A stretch of 64,000 nt of DNA. It comes from Nageia nagi (Eukaryota; Pinophyta). Each line of letters begins with the position of its first letter. Within the stretch, counting starts at the first letter, position 1. Both the position numbers and the translations under genes were made by a program. Positions 12,060 through 23,561 of this stretch are shown here, one piece after another. Location of the stretch: contig JBITNC010000001.1 in NCBI GenBank assembly GCA_050084985.1, positions 14,446,001-14,510,000 of the forward strand. The letters are read 5' to 3'. The notes below the pieces were generated by a model that ran no database searches, had not been told where the DNA came from, and was given only the letters and a program-made list of their open reading frames with translations.

Positions 12060-12449
12060 ATAATAGACATCCACTGGTAGGTCCTAATAATTCCTCAACT
12101 ATTCCCTAAGCAACATTCAAAGTTTTACCAAAATATGATAGTTTAGGAAAAATGCCTTATGAACATTATCAAGATGTATCTCTTTTGGCATCTAGATTTG
12201 ATATCAACGATGAAACCATCATGATTAGATTATTGTCACATTCTTTTGAGGGCAAAGTAATTGAATGGTTTAGGAATCTAACCCCCTAATATATAAATAC
12301 ATGGGGAGAGTTATGTTAAACTCTGTGTATATTCATAATAATAAATTCTTTATTAAAGCTCTGGTGTACCTTACTTGCAATCATGAGTTCATTTTAAGAT
12401 CCCCGAGAGCTTTTTTGGGAGCAAACAAAACAGGTTGGAGTCAATAGAT

Positions 12450-13135
12450 AAAGCATTCTGGAATGAAATGATGATGTCACAGAAGAAAGGATGAAGCTCA
12501 ATTGTGGAAAAGCTCAGGTTTAGAGGAGGTGAGGTCAGTAAGAGATAATCGAAGAAGTTGAAGCTCGTAAATTAAGTGTTCCAAAAGTAAAGCATTCCAG
12601 AATAAAATGATGATGTCACGAAGGATAAGACAATCATGTTTTGGTAAAGACCAGGTTCTAGAGATGATGAGGTCAACAAGGGGAATTGAGAAGCTGAGGT
12701 CAGTAAATAAAGCATTCTGGAAGAGATGATGTCAGCAATTTTGGGCCTTAACCCAAAATCAGATCCTGAAAGTGATGAGGTCAGTAAGGAGCGATCAAAT
12801 AGCTAGAGCCCATAAATTAAGTGTTCCAAAAGTAAAGCATTCTGAAATAAAATGATGACATCATGGAGGATAAGATAGTCACATTTTGGTAAAGATCAGG
12901 TTCTGAAGATGATGAGGTTAGCAAGGAGCGATCAAATAGCTGGATCCAGTGAGTAAAAAATTTTAGAGGGAAGAGATGACATCATGGGGAGAATGATGTT
13001 CACATTTTTGAATGAAACTGGGTCCCAGAAGTGATGAGGTCAGCGAGGAGTGATCGAATAGCTGAAGCTGGTGAGTAGAGCATTCTAGAATGTAGAGATG
13101 AGGTCAGTAAAGGGGGATCAAATAGTCAAAAGCCT
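12450..13135 (+). repeat. ~120-bp tandem array with TGATGTCA/TGACATCA sites in the E2 5' LTR
   Basis: About five and a half degenerate units, each beginning AAAGCATTCTGGAA or similar, then a TGATGTCA-type site, then GATGAGGTCAG and a GATCGAATAGC segment. Sites lie at 12472-12479, 12611-12618 and 12727-12734 (TGATGTCA), and at 12856-12863 and 12977-12984 (TGACATCA). The counterpart array in the 3' LTR spans about 15612-16300. The position in U3 and the bZIP-like core suggest an enhancer array; function is inferred. Confidence 0.8.
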
Positions 13136-13430
13136 AGTATTACTCTTTACATTTATTCTCGAAGACCTATAGTTTTTATCAGTAATATGATACCATCTTG
13201 ACCTTTCTTATCTAGCACTCGTAATTGTCATTCTTAATTTGGTTACATCATGGTAGCTTAGCTTATTTCCTGAATGATAATCATGAGTTGCTAGTATAAC
13301 TATGTCTGCTACATGGTAGAGTAAAGCTGGGAAACTATTAGAGAGTGAGAGCTTGTACTGTAGCTGCTACACTAGATTCAGACCAAGGTTTCACACACTG
13401 TGAAAGCCCATGCTAAACTAGTGATCCACC

Positions 13431-13589
13431 TTTGCTTTCTCTCTTGTTACCCTAAGCCTTTTTGCTTAAATTCCTCGCACTCTGCTCCTTTTTATTTCCT
13501 TTCCTGTTACTTTGCTTTCTCTCTTGTTACCCTAACCCTTTTGCTTAAATTCCTCGCACTCTACTCCTTTTTATTTCCTTTCCTGTTAC
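13431..13589 (+). repeat. 80-bp tandem duplication in the E2 LTR
   Basis: Two units starting TTTGCTTTCTCTCTTGTTAC at 13431 and 13511, pyrimidine-rich. In the 3' LTR the first unit has lost about 25 bp (near 16618) while the second (from 16649) is complete. Confidence 0.85.
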
Positions 13590-13725
13590 TTTTTCTATGC
13601 TTAATAGATAAGGAACTAGCCTTCTCCAAAGATCAGACTGTCACTATAGTCTATTCTTGATTTACTTTGGTTAAGATTGTTCATGGTGCATATATTACAC
13701 AATCTTAATCAACAGTATTTCTTTT

Positions 13726-13743
13726 TGGCATGCCCAGTGGGAC
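13726..13743 (+). promoter_or_regulatory. E2 primer binding site
   Basis: TGGCATGCCCAGTGGGAC, 11 bases after the LTR end. Starting with TGG and being 18 bases long fits pairing with a tRNA 3' end. E1 has the same type of site. Confidence 0.7.
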
Positions 13744-13863
13744 ACGAAGAAACTTATTGGTGACTCTGCTGAAGCACTATCTATGGTATGTATTAAAGTA
13801 GATTATTTGTAAATATCATATGTGCTTTTGAACCTCTCATTTTCTTTTTCAACTTAGAGTTTA

Positions 13864-15284
13864 TGTGGACTAGATCTAAAACCAGAGCAGCAAAAGAAGC
13901 ACCAAATTTTAGAATGTTAGATACTCTTAAGAGAAAGACCCTGATAAAGTCCAAGTCTTTAAATAGTATCAGCTCCCTAAAATCCTTTACCAAGCCAGAA
14001 TCATCCAATCTTCACACTAGAAATACCTCTCCTAAAATGGCTAATCTAGCTCAGAATATTTATCCAGAATGGGACAATGGAGTACCAATAGCTCTATCCA
14101 TGTTGCATGACATCCCAGCTAATGTTTTCAAAACCCTTCCAGAGTTTGATGTAACTTTAGAGAAAATGGCTTACGAGCATTGTGTTGATGTAGCTGGCCT
14201 AGCAAAGATTCATAATATCCAACATGAAGATGTCATGGTGAGATTACTGGCTTAGTCTTTCAAGGGAAAGGTCCTAGATTGGTACAGGGGCCTTCCTAAC
14301 GGATCTATAAACACTTAGGCTCATCTGGTAGAGCCCTTTATCTTGGAATTTAATGAATTAGGAGATCCCTTTTCCTTGTTAACATAGTTCACTTCAATCA
14401 AAAGATATGAGCAAGAAAATATCCCTGATTTCAATATTAGATTCCAAAAAACTTGGGTGAGAGTCCCCATGCCAGTCAGGCCTCAGCAATTTCAAGCCTT
14501 AATGTATTACCTGAGAGCCTTTCCTCTGGATCTCTCTCTACAAATCCAAAATTTTAGAGTAAATACTTTCTCAGAGGTCTATAGATAAGCAGTATATGTT
14601 GAATCCTATCTTATTGCAGTTGGGAAATTGCCAAGTCACATGGCAATGCCTTATTTTCTAATAACTACCTAGCAATAAATTTTGAGACCTCAAGCAATTA
14701 GTTTAGCTCCACCATTGGCCAGTATCCCTGCCCCTGTCCAACAGTGGCCATCAACCTTGCCAGTCCCTAGAGCTCCCTTGGCCTTACCAGCCCCTCATCA
14801 GCCTAATATGAATCAAGGGGTAGCCTCATCAATAGAGATTTAGGAACTTCAAAACTTGTGTAGAAATATGGCAAACTAGATTACCATTCTATGCAGAAAA
14901 AGAAATGCAAGAAGATATCCTTATCCTACTGTAGAAGAAGCTTAGAATGTGTTGAATGAGGATGTAAGCCAAGCTTCCTCTTTAGGGTCAGCCACTGGTT
15001 GGTGTTTGGCCTGCAATAACGCTCATGAATAAACCACATGTCCTGTTTATCAATACCAAGAATATTTATCAAGAAGTGGGGGCATTCCTCATCCTGGTGT
15101 AGCTGACGACATAAGCCGAGATGTGAACCTGATGAATTTTGCACCAGCAGGTATAGGAGGTTTTGCTATGGAAAAGATCAAGGAAAAACCCCTAGTCTCC
15201 AGTATTCCAGAAAGAAAAGTTGAATCCCAAAAGAGCTCCAGAATCAATCATATCAAGACCTCTGAAGAAGAAATGAAATAGTAA
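13864..15284 (+). pseudogene. E2 gag
   Basis: Starts at the ATG at 13864 with MWTRSKTRAAK, a usual Tat-type Gag opening. One frame is followed throughout, broken only by stops. Motifs: KMAYEHCVDVAGL, SFKGKVLDWYRGLPN, DFNIRFQKTWVRVPMPV, ALMYYLRAFPLDLSL, a proline-rich linker (14700-14810), then a zinc-knuckle-like WCLACNNAHE.TTCP at ~15000-15040. Nearly all stops are TAG or TAA where CAG or CAA (Gln) fits the context, with no TGA, which suggests loss by deamination of methylated cytosine. It would supply capsid protein only. Confidence 0.85.
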
Positions 15285-15500
15285 AAGGTGGTTCGATGGT
15301 CAAAAATTAACTCCGGATACTTTTAGAGAAGGAGATTTAGTATTGAAATGGGATGAGGACAAAGCTAAAGCAGGGAAACACAAAAAATTCGAATCCATGT
15401 GGTCTAGACCCTATGTAGTAGTGAAATGCATTGGTATTATTTTTTCAGACTAGGTTCTAAATTCCTCTTTGATAAAGGCAAAATTTTCCCCCAGAGGTCG
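15285..15500 (+). pseudogene. E2 integrase C-terminal remnant
   Basis: Reads WFDGQKLTPDTFREGDLVLK, then WDEDKAKAGKHKKFESMWSR and PYVVVKCIG. This is the GPY/F-like end of a Tat integrase. It follows Gag after about one codon group, so roughly 4 kb of pol is absent. A pyrimidine-rich ATTTTCCCCC stretch and GAGG lie just before the 3' LTR. Confidence 0.8.
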
Positions 15501-15506
15501 CCATAA

Positions 15507-16852
15507 TGTATATTCATAATAATAAATTCTTTATTAAAGCCCTGATGTACTCATTTTAAGATCCTCGAGAGTTTTTTTGGGAGCAAACAAAATAGGCTGG
15601 AGTCAGTAGATAAAGCATTCCGAAATGAAATGATGATGTCACAAATGAAAGGATGAAGCTTAGTTGTGGAAAAGCTTGGGTTCCAGAGGATGTGAGGTCA
15701 GCAAGAGATAATTGAAGAAGCTAGAGCTCATAAATTAAGTGTTCTAGAAGTAAAGCATTCTGGAATAAAATGATGACATCATAGAGGATAAGACAATCAC
15801 ATTTTAGTAAAGATTAGGTTCTAGAGATGATGAGGTCAGCAAGGGGAATTGAGAAGCTGGGGTCAGTAAATAAATCATTCTGGAAGAGATGACATCAATG
15901 ATTTTAGGCCTTAACCCAAAACTAGATCCCAAAAGTGATGAGGTCAGCAAGGAGCAATCAAATAGCTAGAGCCCATAAATTAAGTGTTCCAAAAGTAAAG
16001 CATTCTGAAATAAAATGATGATGTCATGAAGGATAAGATAGTCACATTTTGGTAAAGACCAGGTTCTGAAGATGATGAGGTCAGTAAGGAGTGATCAAAT
16101 AGCTAGAGCCAATGAGTAAAACATTTTTAAGGGAAGAGATGACATCACAGGGAGAATGATGTTCACATTTTTGAATGAAATCGGGTCCTGAAAGTGATGA
16201 GGTCAGTGAGGAGTGATCGAATAGCCAGAGCTAGTGAGTAGAGCATTCTGAAATGTAGAGATGAGGTCAGTAAAGGGGGATTGAATAGTCAGAAGCCTAG
16301 TATTGCTCTTTACATTTGTTCTCGAAGACCTGTAGTTTTTATTAGTAATATGATACCATCTTGACCTTTCTTGTCTAGCACTCATAATTATCATTCTTAA
16401 TTTGGTTACATCATGATAGCTTAGCTTATTTCTTGAATGACAATCATGATTTGCTAGTATAAATGTGTCTGCTACATGGTAGAGTAAAGCTAGGAAACTA
16501 TTAGAGAGTGAGAGCTTGTACTGTAGCTACTACACTAGATTCAGACCAAGGTTTCACACACTGTGAAAGCCCACGCTAAACTAGTGATCCACCTTTGCTT
16601 TCTCTCTTATTACCCTAAGCTGCTCCTTTTTATTTCCTTTCCTGTTACTTTGCTTTCTCTCTTGTTACCCTAACCCTTTTGCTTAAATTCCTCGCACTCT
16701 ACTCCTTTTTATTTCCTTTCCTGTTACTTTTTCTACGCCCAATAGATAAGGAACCAGCTTTCTCCAGAGATTAGACTATCACTATAGTCTGTTCTTGATT
16801 TACTTTGGTTAAGATTATTCATGGTGCATATATTACACAATCTTAATCAACA
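15507..16852 (+). repeat. E2 3' LTR
   Basis: Partner of 12326-13714. TGATGTCA-type sites in the array are at 15634-15641 and 16019-16026 (TGATGTCA), and at 15774-15781, 15890-15897 and 16140-16147 (TGACATCA). Confidence 0.9.
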
Positions 16853-17830
16853 CTCTAATAAAGAGATTTGCTAAAGATGGTGATGATAGCACCTTTTTTA
16901 GCTTAATAGCATGTATGAAGAGACATCCTCATGAAACTGTGGATGATTTTAATATAAGATTTCAGAAAACATGGAAATCAATTCTAGTAAGGATTAGGAA
17001 AACTAATGCTCAAGCCTTGGTATATTATAGGAAGGCATTCCACTCATACCTTAATGTGATAATTGTTATGCCAGGGCATACTTTCCCATATATCTATCAG
17101 ATAGCTAAAACTACTAAACATACATTGGTATCCTCTAGAAAAATATAGCCTAGATATATTATGCCCAAATTTTCTAATTTACCTCCAAAGTAAGATCCAT
17201 TACAAATTCCTCATCCTAGAGTATTATCCTTACCAGCTCGTCCTCTTAAACTAATGATTTAGAATCAAGTACCAGTGCTCCTAGCTCTGGCATCTTCAAG
17301 TACAAGTATTGATTCTCATTCATTAGAATAACAGAGGATAAGGGAACTAGGGATAACCATTAAAAATGTCACAAATAATCTCACACTATAAGAAAGACAT
17401 AATCAAGGCTTTAACTATATAACATATGATATTCAGTATTAGCCAAGATTCCAACCAAAAAATAACCAATCAGAACAACCTATTACTCCTAAAGTTATAG
17501 ATAATGCAGTAATGATTAGTTCTATAGAGATTGATGCTTTGGGCATTATAGAATGGTATCCTACATGTTGAGCTTCACATTTCCTAGATTTATGCATGAT
17601 GTACCAAAACTAATATTTGGGTATGCATTTAGACTAGATGGTGGTACCTACCACATATCCTATTATAGATCTCACCATTATGCTAGAGAGTAAGCCAACT
17701 ATGTTCAAACTAGAGTAAATAGCCCAAGTCCCATAGCAAGCCCAAACTTCTTAGCAAAATAAATAACCTATTCTAGTTTAGCCTAATCCAAAAGAGCCAA
17801 GGCTCATGTGTCTTAACTGCAAAATCAAGT

Positions 17831-18777
17831 TGTGAATTGTAAAAGTAACCCATTACCAAATAGACAAATACTATTCAAACAAATATGTATCTTATTACTT
17901 TTTCAAAAGACCTCAATTTTTACAATTTAGAGATTTCCTAATACATTTCCTTTTGAAAGGGATTTTACAATATGGTATGATACATGCCCACCTATTGGGA
18001 AAATGAAGGAATCACTAGTAATCTCTATGCATCATTGGTGATCCAAGTGAATCTTTGGCAATTTGATCAAATTGTTAGTGATCTGAGTGAATCAGTAATG
18101 CCCAATATGCAACTATCAATATTTCTACAACATGAGATATATATTGGACTTGAGTGTATTTTCTTCATTTTGATCCTCATTCTAGATTCTATTTGGCTCT
18201 TGGATCAATGTGTCTTCAATTTATCACACCTTAGCACCTATGGACCCTACAAAAATGCTAAAATAACACATAAAACATACCTATACTCATAACCCATAAG
18301 CATTAAAACATGAATAAAGGTAAAATTTTGTAAATGAAAGTAGATATTCTCACAACAATCCTAGTATTATTTTGGTAGCATTATCTTACTTCCAATTAGG
18401 GTCTCCTTTTTTGTATTGTGTGCATTGCATTTATAGATTTTTCATTTGCTAAGTTAGTCATCTAGGATAGCTACAAAAATGGAGTCAAAACTCATTCATG
18501 GATAGAAATAGGTCAAGGCAGTCATATCAAATCCTATCTAGGATGATGATTCCTCTTCCTATCCACATTTTGAGGAAGATATGAGCTACATAGCTCACCT
18601 TATTTTTTAATTTTACTTGTTACAAAATCACTAAGTATCTAGATCAAGCATTAGTGATTGGGTTAGATCACTAATGATCAAGATCTAATTGTTGGTATTT
18701 TATCTTAATTAGGATTTTAATATTTTTGGTATCTATTTCATATGAATTTCAAATGAGGTCATTTTTAGGTGTTTACA
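17831..18777 (-). repeat. E3 3' LTR
   Basis: Aligns with 34690-35596. Contains the reverse of a TATA box (TATAAATG on minus) at 18428-18435, conserved in the partner at 35244-35251. Short palindromic motifs of the ATCACTAGTGATC type occur near both ends. Confidence 0.88.
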
Positions 18778-18791
18778 TTTTGTCCCTTTTT
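18778..18791 (-). promoter_or_regulatory. E3 polypurine tract
   Basis: On the minus strand AAAAAGGGACAAAA directly precedes the 3' LTR. Confidence 0.65.
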
Positions 18792-19600
18792 GAATTATCT
18801 ACTATCAATGAAAGATGATAATCAAAAAACATAGATGGGGATATCTATGTTACATGACTTGTTTGGTAAACTCTATGGTCTATGTTTAACAATTGACTCA
18901 ATTTCTCAAGTAAGTCAAACTTCAATCTATTGAATTATGATAAAAGAGTTTTTGTGTTTTGATTTTGATGCATTTTGAAAATAATTTAAGTGTATACCAA
19001 AATATTACTTGTGTGGACCATCTATACTATGAGCTTGTGTGATAGTTTCATGATGAATCTCATTGTCTTCATGTCATATATCTAAGTGAGTATGCATCGT
19101 AAGCATGGTTTTGTGTAGGTAATTTTTAGTTTTATAGTATTATCTTTTATCCCAATAGTGGGGTTTCATGGTAATATTGCACAAAAGATTAGTTCACTTT
19201 GTATCATTGTTCAATTTTTTAAGGTTTAAAATATTTTAAGACCCTTCATCTCTTTTATTCATGTCACTTTGAGTGGTTTTAGTAAGCTAGGAACTTAGTT
19301 GTAGATGTAATGTTTTATCGAACCTATCATCTTATCTTATGATAACAAACTAAATAATTTTTTATTTTTTATGCTAATGGAAGAAGCAAATAAAACCTTA
19401 ATATTTTAATTCAAATTTTGACCTAATGGATTGTTGGTAGTTTGGTTTGGATCACTAGTGATCATGATAAATTACTAGCACCTAGTATTGGTCATTGGAA
19501 TTCAAATACATGTAGGGATAAAAAAGAAAAATACTCTTATCATTTTCTCATTTATTGTTCATGAGTTTTAGAGATTTGTTGCTACCCTACCAAATAAGCA
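18792..19600. other. E3 3' untranslated region
   Basis: No coding signal. It includes another ATCACTAGTGATC palindrome near 19450, the motif also found in the E3 LTRs, and on the plus strand serves as upstream sequence of the antisense accessory gene. Confidence 0.45.
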
Positions 19601-19639
19601 TTGAGTTTGACCCTACTTTTTCTCTTCACTAACATTGAC

Positions 19640-22010
19640 ATGAGTCAAGATGCTTCCACAAGGTTGCCTAACACCCCACAAGAGGCCAATGATAAGGAGG
19701 TAAGTTTAAAAAATCCTCTTTTATTTATTTTTTTTAATATGCTAAATTTAATCACTATTTCAAGAAATAAACATAATAGGAATGTTAGGAGTTATTTTTT
19801 AACTATTCTAGACTATTTAAACTTTAAGTTTTTATCTAGGTTTTTAGCTTTTTTCAAATGGTTGGCCATGATCATTGACCAGGGCCAAGAGTTTACAAAA
19901 GCACCAATGATTGTCCTTAACCACTAGAGATTTTGTAAACATTGAGGCTTAATTATAAATGATAAGACTTAGAGTTAAAAACAAATTTTAAACAAATAAA
20001 GTTAAATTTTTATGGTAATTACTTAGGCACTAGAGATATTTGAGCCTCATGGGTGATACCCTAGGATTTTAGAGGATGGTTGGGGTATGTTGATAGTTTA
20101 GGATCACACTTTCCTACATAGTGTGGGTTTCAAAGTTGGACCCTATATAAGTTGTATTCATTGGGACTACCCATTGCTAGTAGCTTTGTTAGAGATATAG
20201 GATTATTCAACTAGTACCTTTCATCTCCTGATAGGGGTAATGAATATCATGATGGAGAATATCCATCATTTGTATCATTTACCTATTCATGGAAAGAGGA
20301 TACATCATGCTATGGATTGAGATTCAATGCATCCTACTATTATAGCTATCTATGGTGTAGATGTAGTTGATAACATTTTAGGGGACATGTTCTTAGAAGG
20401 CTTGTCATACTTTAGATACTAGAAGCATGATTAGCAAATACTACTTAGAGCATCTTATCTAATGGGTCTCATCCAATGTTATGCACTTCCAGATACTAGT
20501 GGTGGATGATTCCCTTGGTTGTTGTTGCATGTGGTGAGAGATATGCCTTAGAATGGTACCATCTATGCTTAGGCTACCACACTTGTGGAATAAATTTATA
20601 GGGATCTATTATTCTATTCTTTATGTGAGAGAGAATATTTATTAATGAATATTACCTTGCAATCTTGGATCTATGAGCATATTCACATGGCTTTTCCTCA
20701 TGGACTTTTGATACCTAGCTTCGATACACACCATCTATATTTGATTAACATTATGTGATGGTGGGAGGATTTCTATTCACATATATCAAATGGAATCCAT
20801 CATGATGTAGCTTACTATGAGAACATGTTATCACACTTAGGACCTAACCAAGTGAGTTTTAGACTATATCAATCCTATCCATATTAGGTTGAGCTTTTTA
20901 TCTAGATAACTAGTATTATACAAGCTTAGGTTCTTAGTGGGAGGAGCAAAACTTTCTTAGAGTACTTCTACTTTGAGTGTGTGAGATGCTAGTTTAGTTT
21001 GGTGCAAGACATCCCACCAACTCCCTATGATTTTTCAAAGAGGGCAAGTTGCTATTTGAGGGGATATAGTCCCTAGTTTATACAGAACTAGACCCTATCT
21101 AGGAGAATCCCTTAGTGGATTATTCAAGGGTTGATGATGTAGAGGTCACAAATGAGTTCTTGGTATGGTGGTAGATTGACCTTGAGGGAGATGTGGGAGA
21201 TGAGTAGGGTCACTAAGTATTCCAATGAGTAGATGAGCCATATGTAGTGGTTAAGACCAAAGAGATGGTTGGTGAGTAGGAAGAGGAGCAGGCAAATGAT
21301 GAGCCAAAAGACATAGTTGGTCAAGTTGAGGAGGTCAAGATTGGTGTAGCAGTTAGAGGGGCTAGAGGAGGTCAAGGTCATCCTCCATAGGTGCCTAGTA
21401 TTGATGCTCTCCTAGAAGATATTTATAAGATGTGATTTCAATTATCTTAGACTAGTGCTTGCATGTATTAATATCGATATAAGAGAGATAAGTATCATTG
21501 AGAAAGGGATGAGGCTCAAGCTTCTACATAGGTTGCATATGCACAATAGATAGGAGGGGATAACACATCTATAAGAGTGGCTAGTTAGCCTTTAGTATTT
21601 CTATATGGTATTATTTAATAGAGGGATTACTATTCCTCCATTGTGTAGACATGGTTAATTGGTATACCACTATATGTTCCTAGCATATCTGTATCCAATT
21701 CCTTCAATGTATTACATTCTTATGGATGTTTTGGCATATCAGGTAGCTATTGGAGTATAAGGGATAACTAGTATATAGGGTAGGGATTTTATACCAAAAG
21801 CATCACATAATTAGAGTGAGATAGGTGGGATCTCCCCATAACATCCAGTGGGTACATCAAAGCTACATAGGGCAACATAAGCTGCTAGTCCTTCAAGTTT
21901 GGTTGGAACCACTCTTTCTAGACATGGTATAGGGGGGATTGATGGGAGAGCTATTATTCTATAGGTGGTGAGGCTAGTAGTCCATGAGGATACCCTAGTT
22001 ACTTCATTAT
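19640..22010 (+). pseudogene. antisense accessory gene with plant-mobile-domain-like protein
   Basis: Opposite in direction to gag-pol of E3. Exon 1 may start at the ATG at 19640 (MSQDASTRLPNTPQEANDKE) and end at a consensus donor, GGTAAGTTT, near 19696; a possible acceptor, ATTACTTAG, lies near 20025. From ~20022 one frame runs over 1.1 kb broken only by stops: ILEDGWGMLIV, MENIHHLYHLPIHGKRIHHA, YLMGLIQCYALPDTSGG, ITLQSWIYEHIHMAFPHG. These fit the plant mobile domain (PF10536, aminotransferase-like), known from host MAIN/MAIL proteins and from gypsy and Mutator elements. Its role in the element is not known. The C-terminal part (21120-22010) is low-complexity and polar. Confidence 0.72.
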
Positions 22011-23561
22011 TTTTATACTTTTGTTAGTGATGGATATTCTTATGTATTTTTTGAGATCATGGGGGTATGATCTAGTTTACATGGACATGTATATTTTTGA
22101 TGATGTATGACATGTGATGATTATGATTTTATATATATGTTTTGGTAGTAAAGCTTTCTATATGTTATTTATAGATGTATGTATTAGCTTTAGACAATAT
22201 GTTGATATGATAATTGCTACATGCATAATTGTTTGGAGATGTATGTTAGATAGATGTAGATGTATGTTGATATTGATGATAGATCATACATTATGTTTTT
22301 AAATGTATAATGCATGCTATACTATGTTTTCATGTATGGGACATAATTTGGTTAGAGTATGGAATTAGATATCATCATTTTCTATCCTTAGATATTTTAT
22401 ATATAGATTAACTTGATATAACACATACATGTAATGAATGTAAAAATGTATGGATGTATGAAATGGATAACATATGGTTGGAATGTATGGAACATAAATG
22501 TATAGGCATAAATGTATTAAATATGAACACATGAAACATAAGTACTATATAATTTTGAATGACATAGTTATTTTCGTATCAATCATAATATTATGGTAAC
22601 TCATGAAATTGTATAATAATGTTGTAAATATTGTGAAATGAAATGAATGGATAATATGAATAAAGTACTTAATATTTAATCTTATCAAGAAATATTTAGT
22701 TTTGGTTTGTATACTAGGAATGATATAAAACAAAGTCATAATACTTATAATTTTACTATGAAATCATGTGTTTATTATATTTATTCCTTCTCTTTGCATT
22801 CGTAAACTAAATGTGTCAAGAGCATGAAATATGTAAGTTTATTCTCCTTATGTGCATATAGTGGTCCATTGTAAATACTAGACATGTCACCACTTCATAA
22901 GATATACCCCATTATCATTTAGGAATCCGTAGCCCTGGTGGAGATTAACCCCTATATCCTGCTACAATCTTGCTCTACTTCTAATCAAGCATCCATAGCC
23001 TCGATATAGGATACTATAATCACACAAGAATTCTACACTTTCTCTTTTGTTTTTCTTTTCCTTTTGAATCTTTTTTGCTATATATATATATATACCTACA
23101 TCATGTTTTTCAATCCTATTCTCTTTTCTTCTATACTAGCTCTTAGGTTCAAGATGAAGTGAAATAATGGGAGAATATATGCTTGAAATCATGCTTAAGG
23201 AACACCTAATATTGTTTTTAAAAATATTTTAGATGTGTAAATGTGTTTGAGTTCATAGCATCTTACAAAAGTATCATAGTTATGTTTGTCTATCATTTTG
23301 AGTAAATTCATTATTCACTTTTCATTTGTAAATATAGCTATATATATGAACTATACATGGATGGATGATAGTTTTTGAATACATATAATTTAATGAGTTA
23401 CTATAATTGTCACAATTTATAATTAATAATTATAGCACTCAAAATTCACATACAAGCACAAGGTACAATATAGTGTAGTGTAAACACATAGGACAATGCA
23501 TCCAATAGCCAAGACACTTCAAAAACATAATTTCTAAGTAAAATCCTTATAACAATATTTT

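Larger units (their letters stand above)
12326..13714 (+). repeat. E2 5' LTR
   Basis: Pairs with 15507-16852. It holds a ~120-bp tandem array in its 5' half and an 80-bp tandem duplication near its 3' end. The 3' LTR lacks a short segment after the first ~45 bp (CTTGCAATCATGAG and neighbours) and about 25 bp in the first 80-bp unit. Confidence 0.9.
12326..16852 (+). mobile_element. E2: internally deleted, non-autonomous Tat-like retrotransposon
   Basis: LTRs of 1389 and 1346 bp begin TGTATATTCATAATAATAAA and end AATCTTAATCAACA. Flanks CTCTG (12321-12325) and CTCTA (16853-16857) make a near-perfect 5-bp target duplication. The internal region is only 1.8 kb: primer site, gag, then a direct jump to the last ~75 codons of integrase and a pyrimidine/purine boundary before the 3' LTR. 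Protease, RT, RNase H and most of integrase are missing. It lies in the gag of E1, a relative. Confidence 0.88.
12060..17830 (+). pseudogene. E1 gag, split by E2
   Basis: The N-terminal part is at 12110-12325: KMPYEHYQDVSLLASRFDI, then HSFEGKVIEWFRNL. E2 then interrupts it, and Gag resumes at 16858 with ACMKRHPHETVDDFNIRFQK and ALVYYRKAFHSYL. This is the retrotransposon Gag fold (G.A..WF..L; F...F...W) and it is clearly related to the Gag of E2, which has SFKGKVLDWYRGL and DFNIRFQKTW at the same places. At ~17550 WYPTC with a downstream His and Cys is a probable worn zinc knuckle. It ends at the E3 insertion (17831) and continues at 35597. In-frame TAG codons are frequent. Confidence 0.72.

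Noticed and set aside
13400-13660. 86-codon ORF with Leu/Phe-rich, membrane-like sequence
   Set aside because: It lies inside the E2 LTR and its hydrophobic look comes from the duplicated pyrimidine-rich 80-bp units.
17984-18292. 102-codon ORF, hydrophobic
   Set aside because: It lies inside the E3 3' LTR, and the matching place in the 5' LTR is not conserved as a frame.
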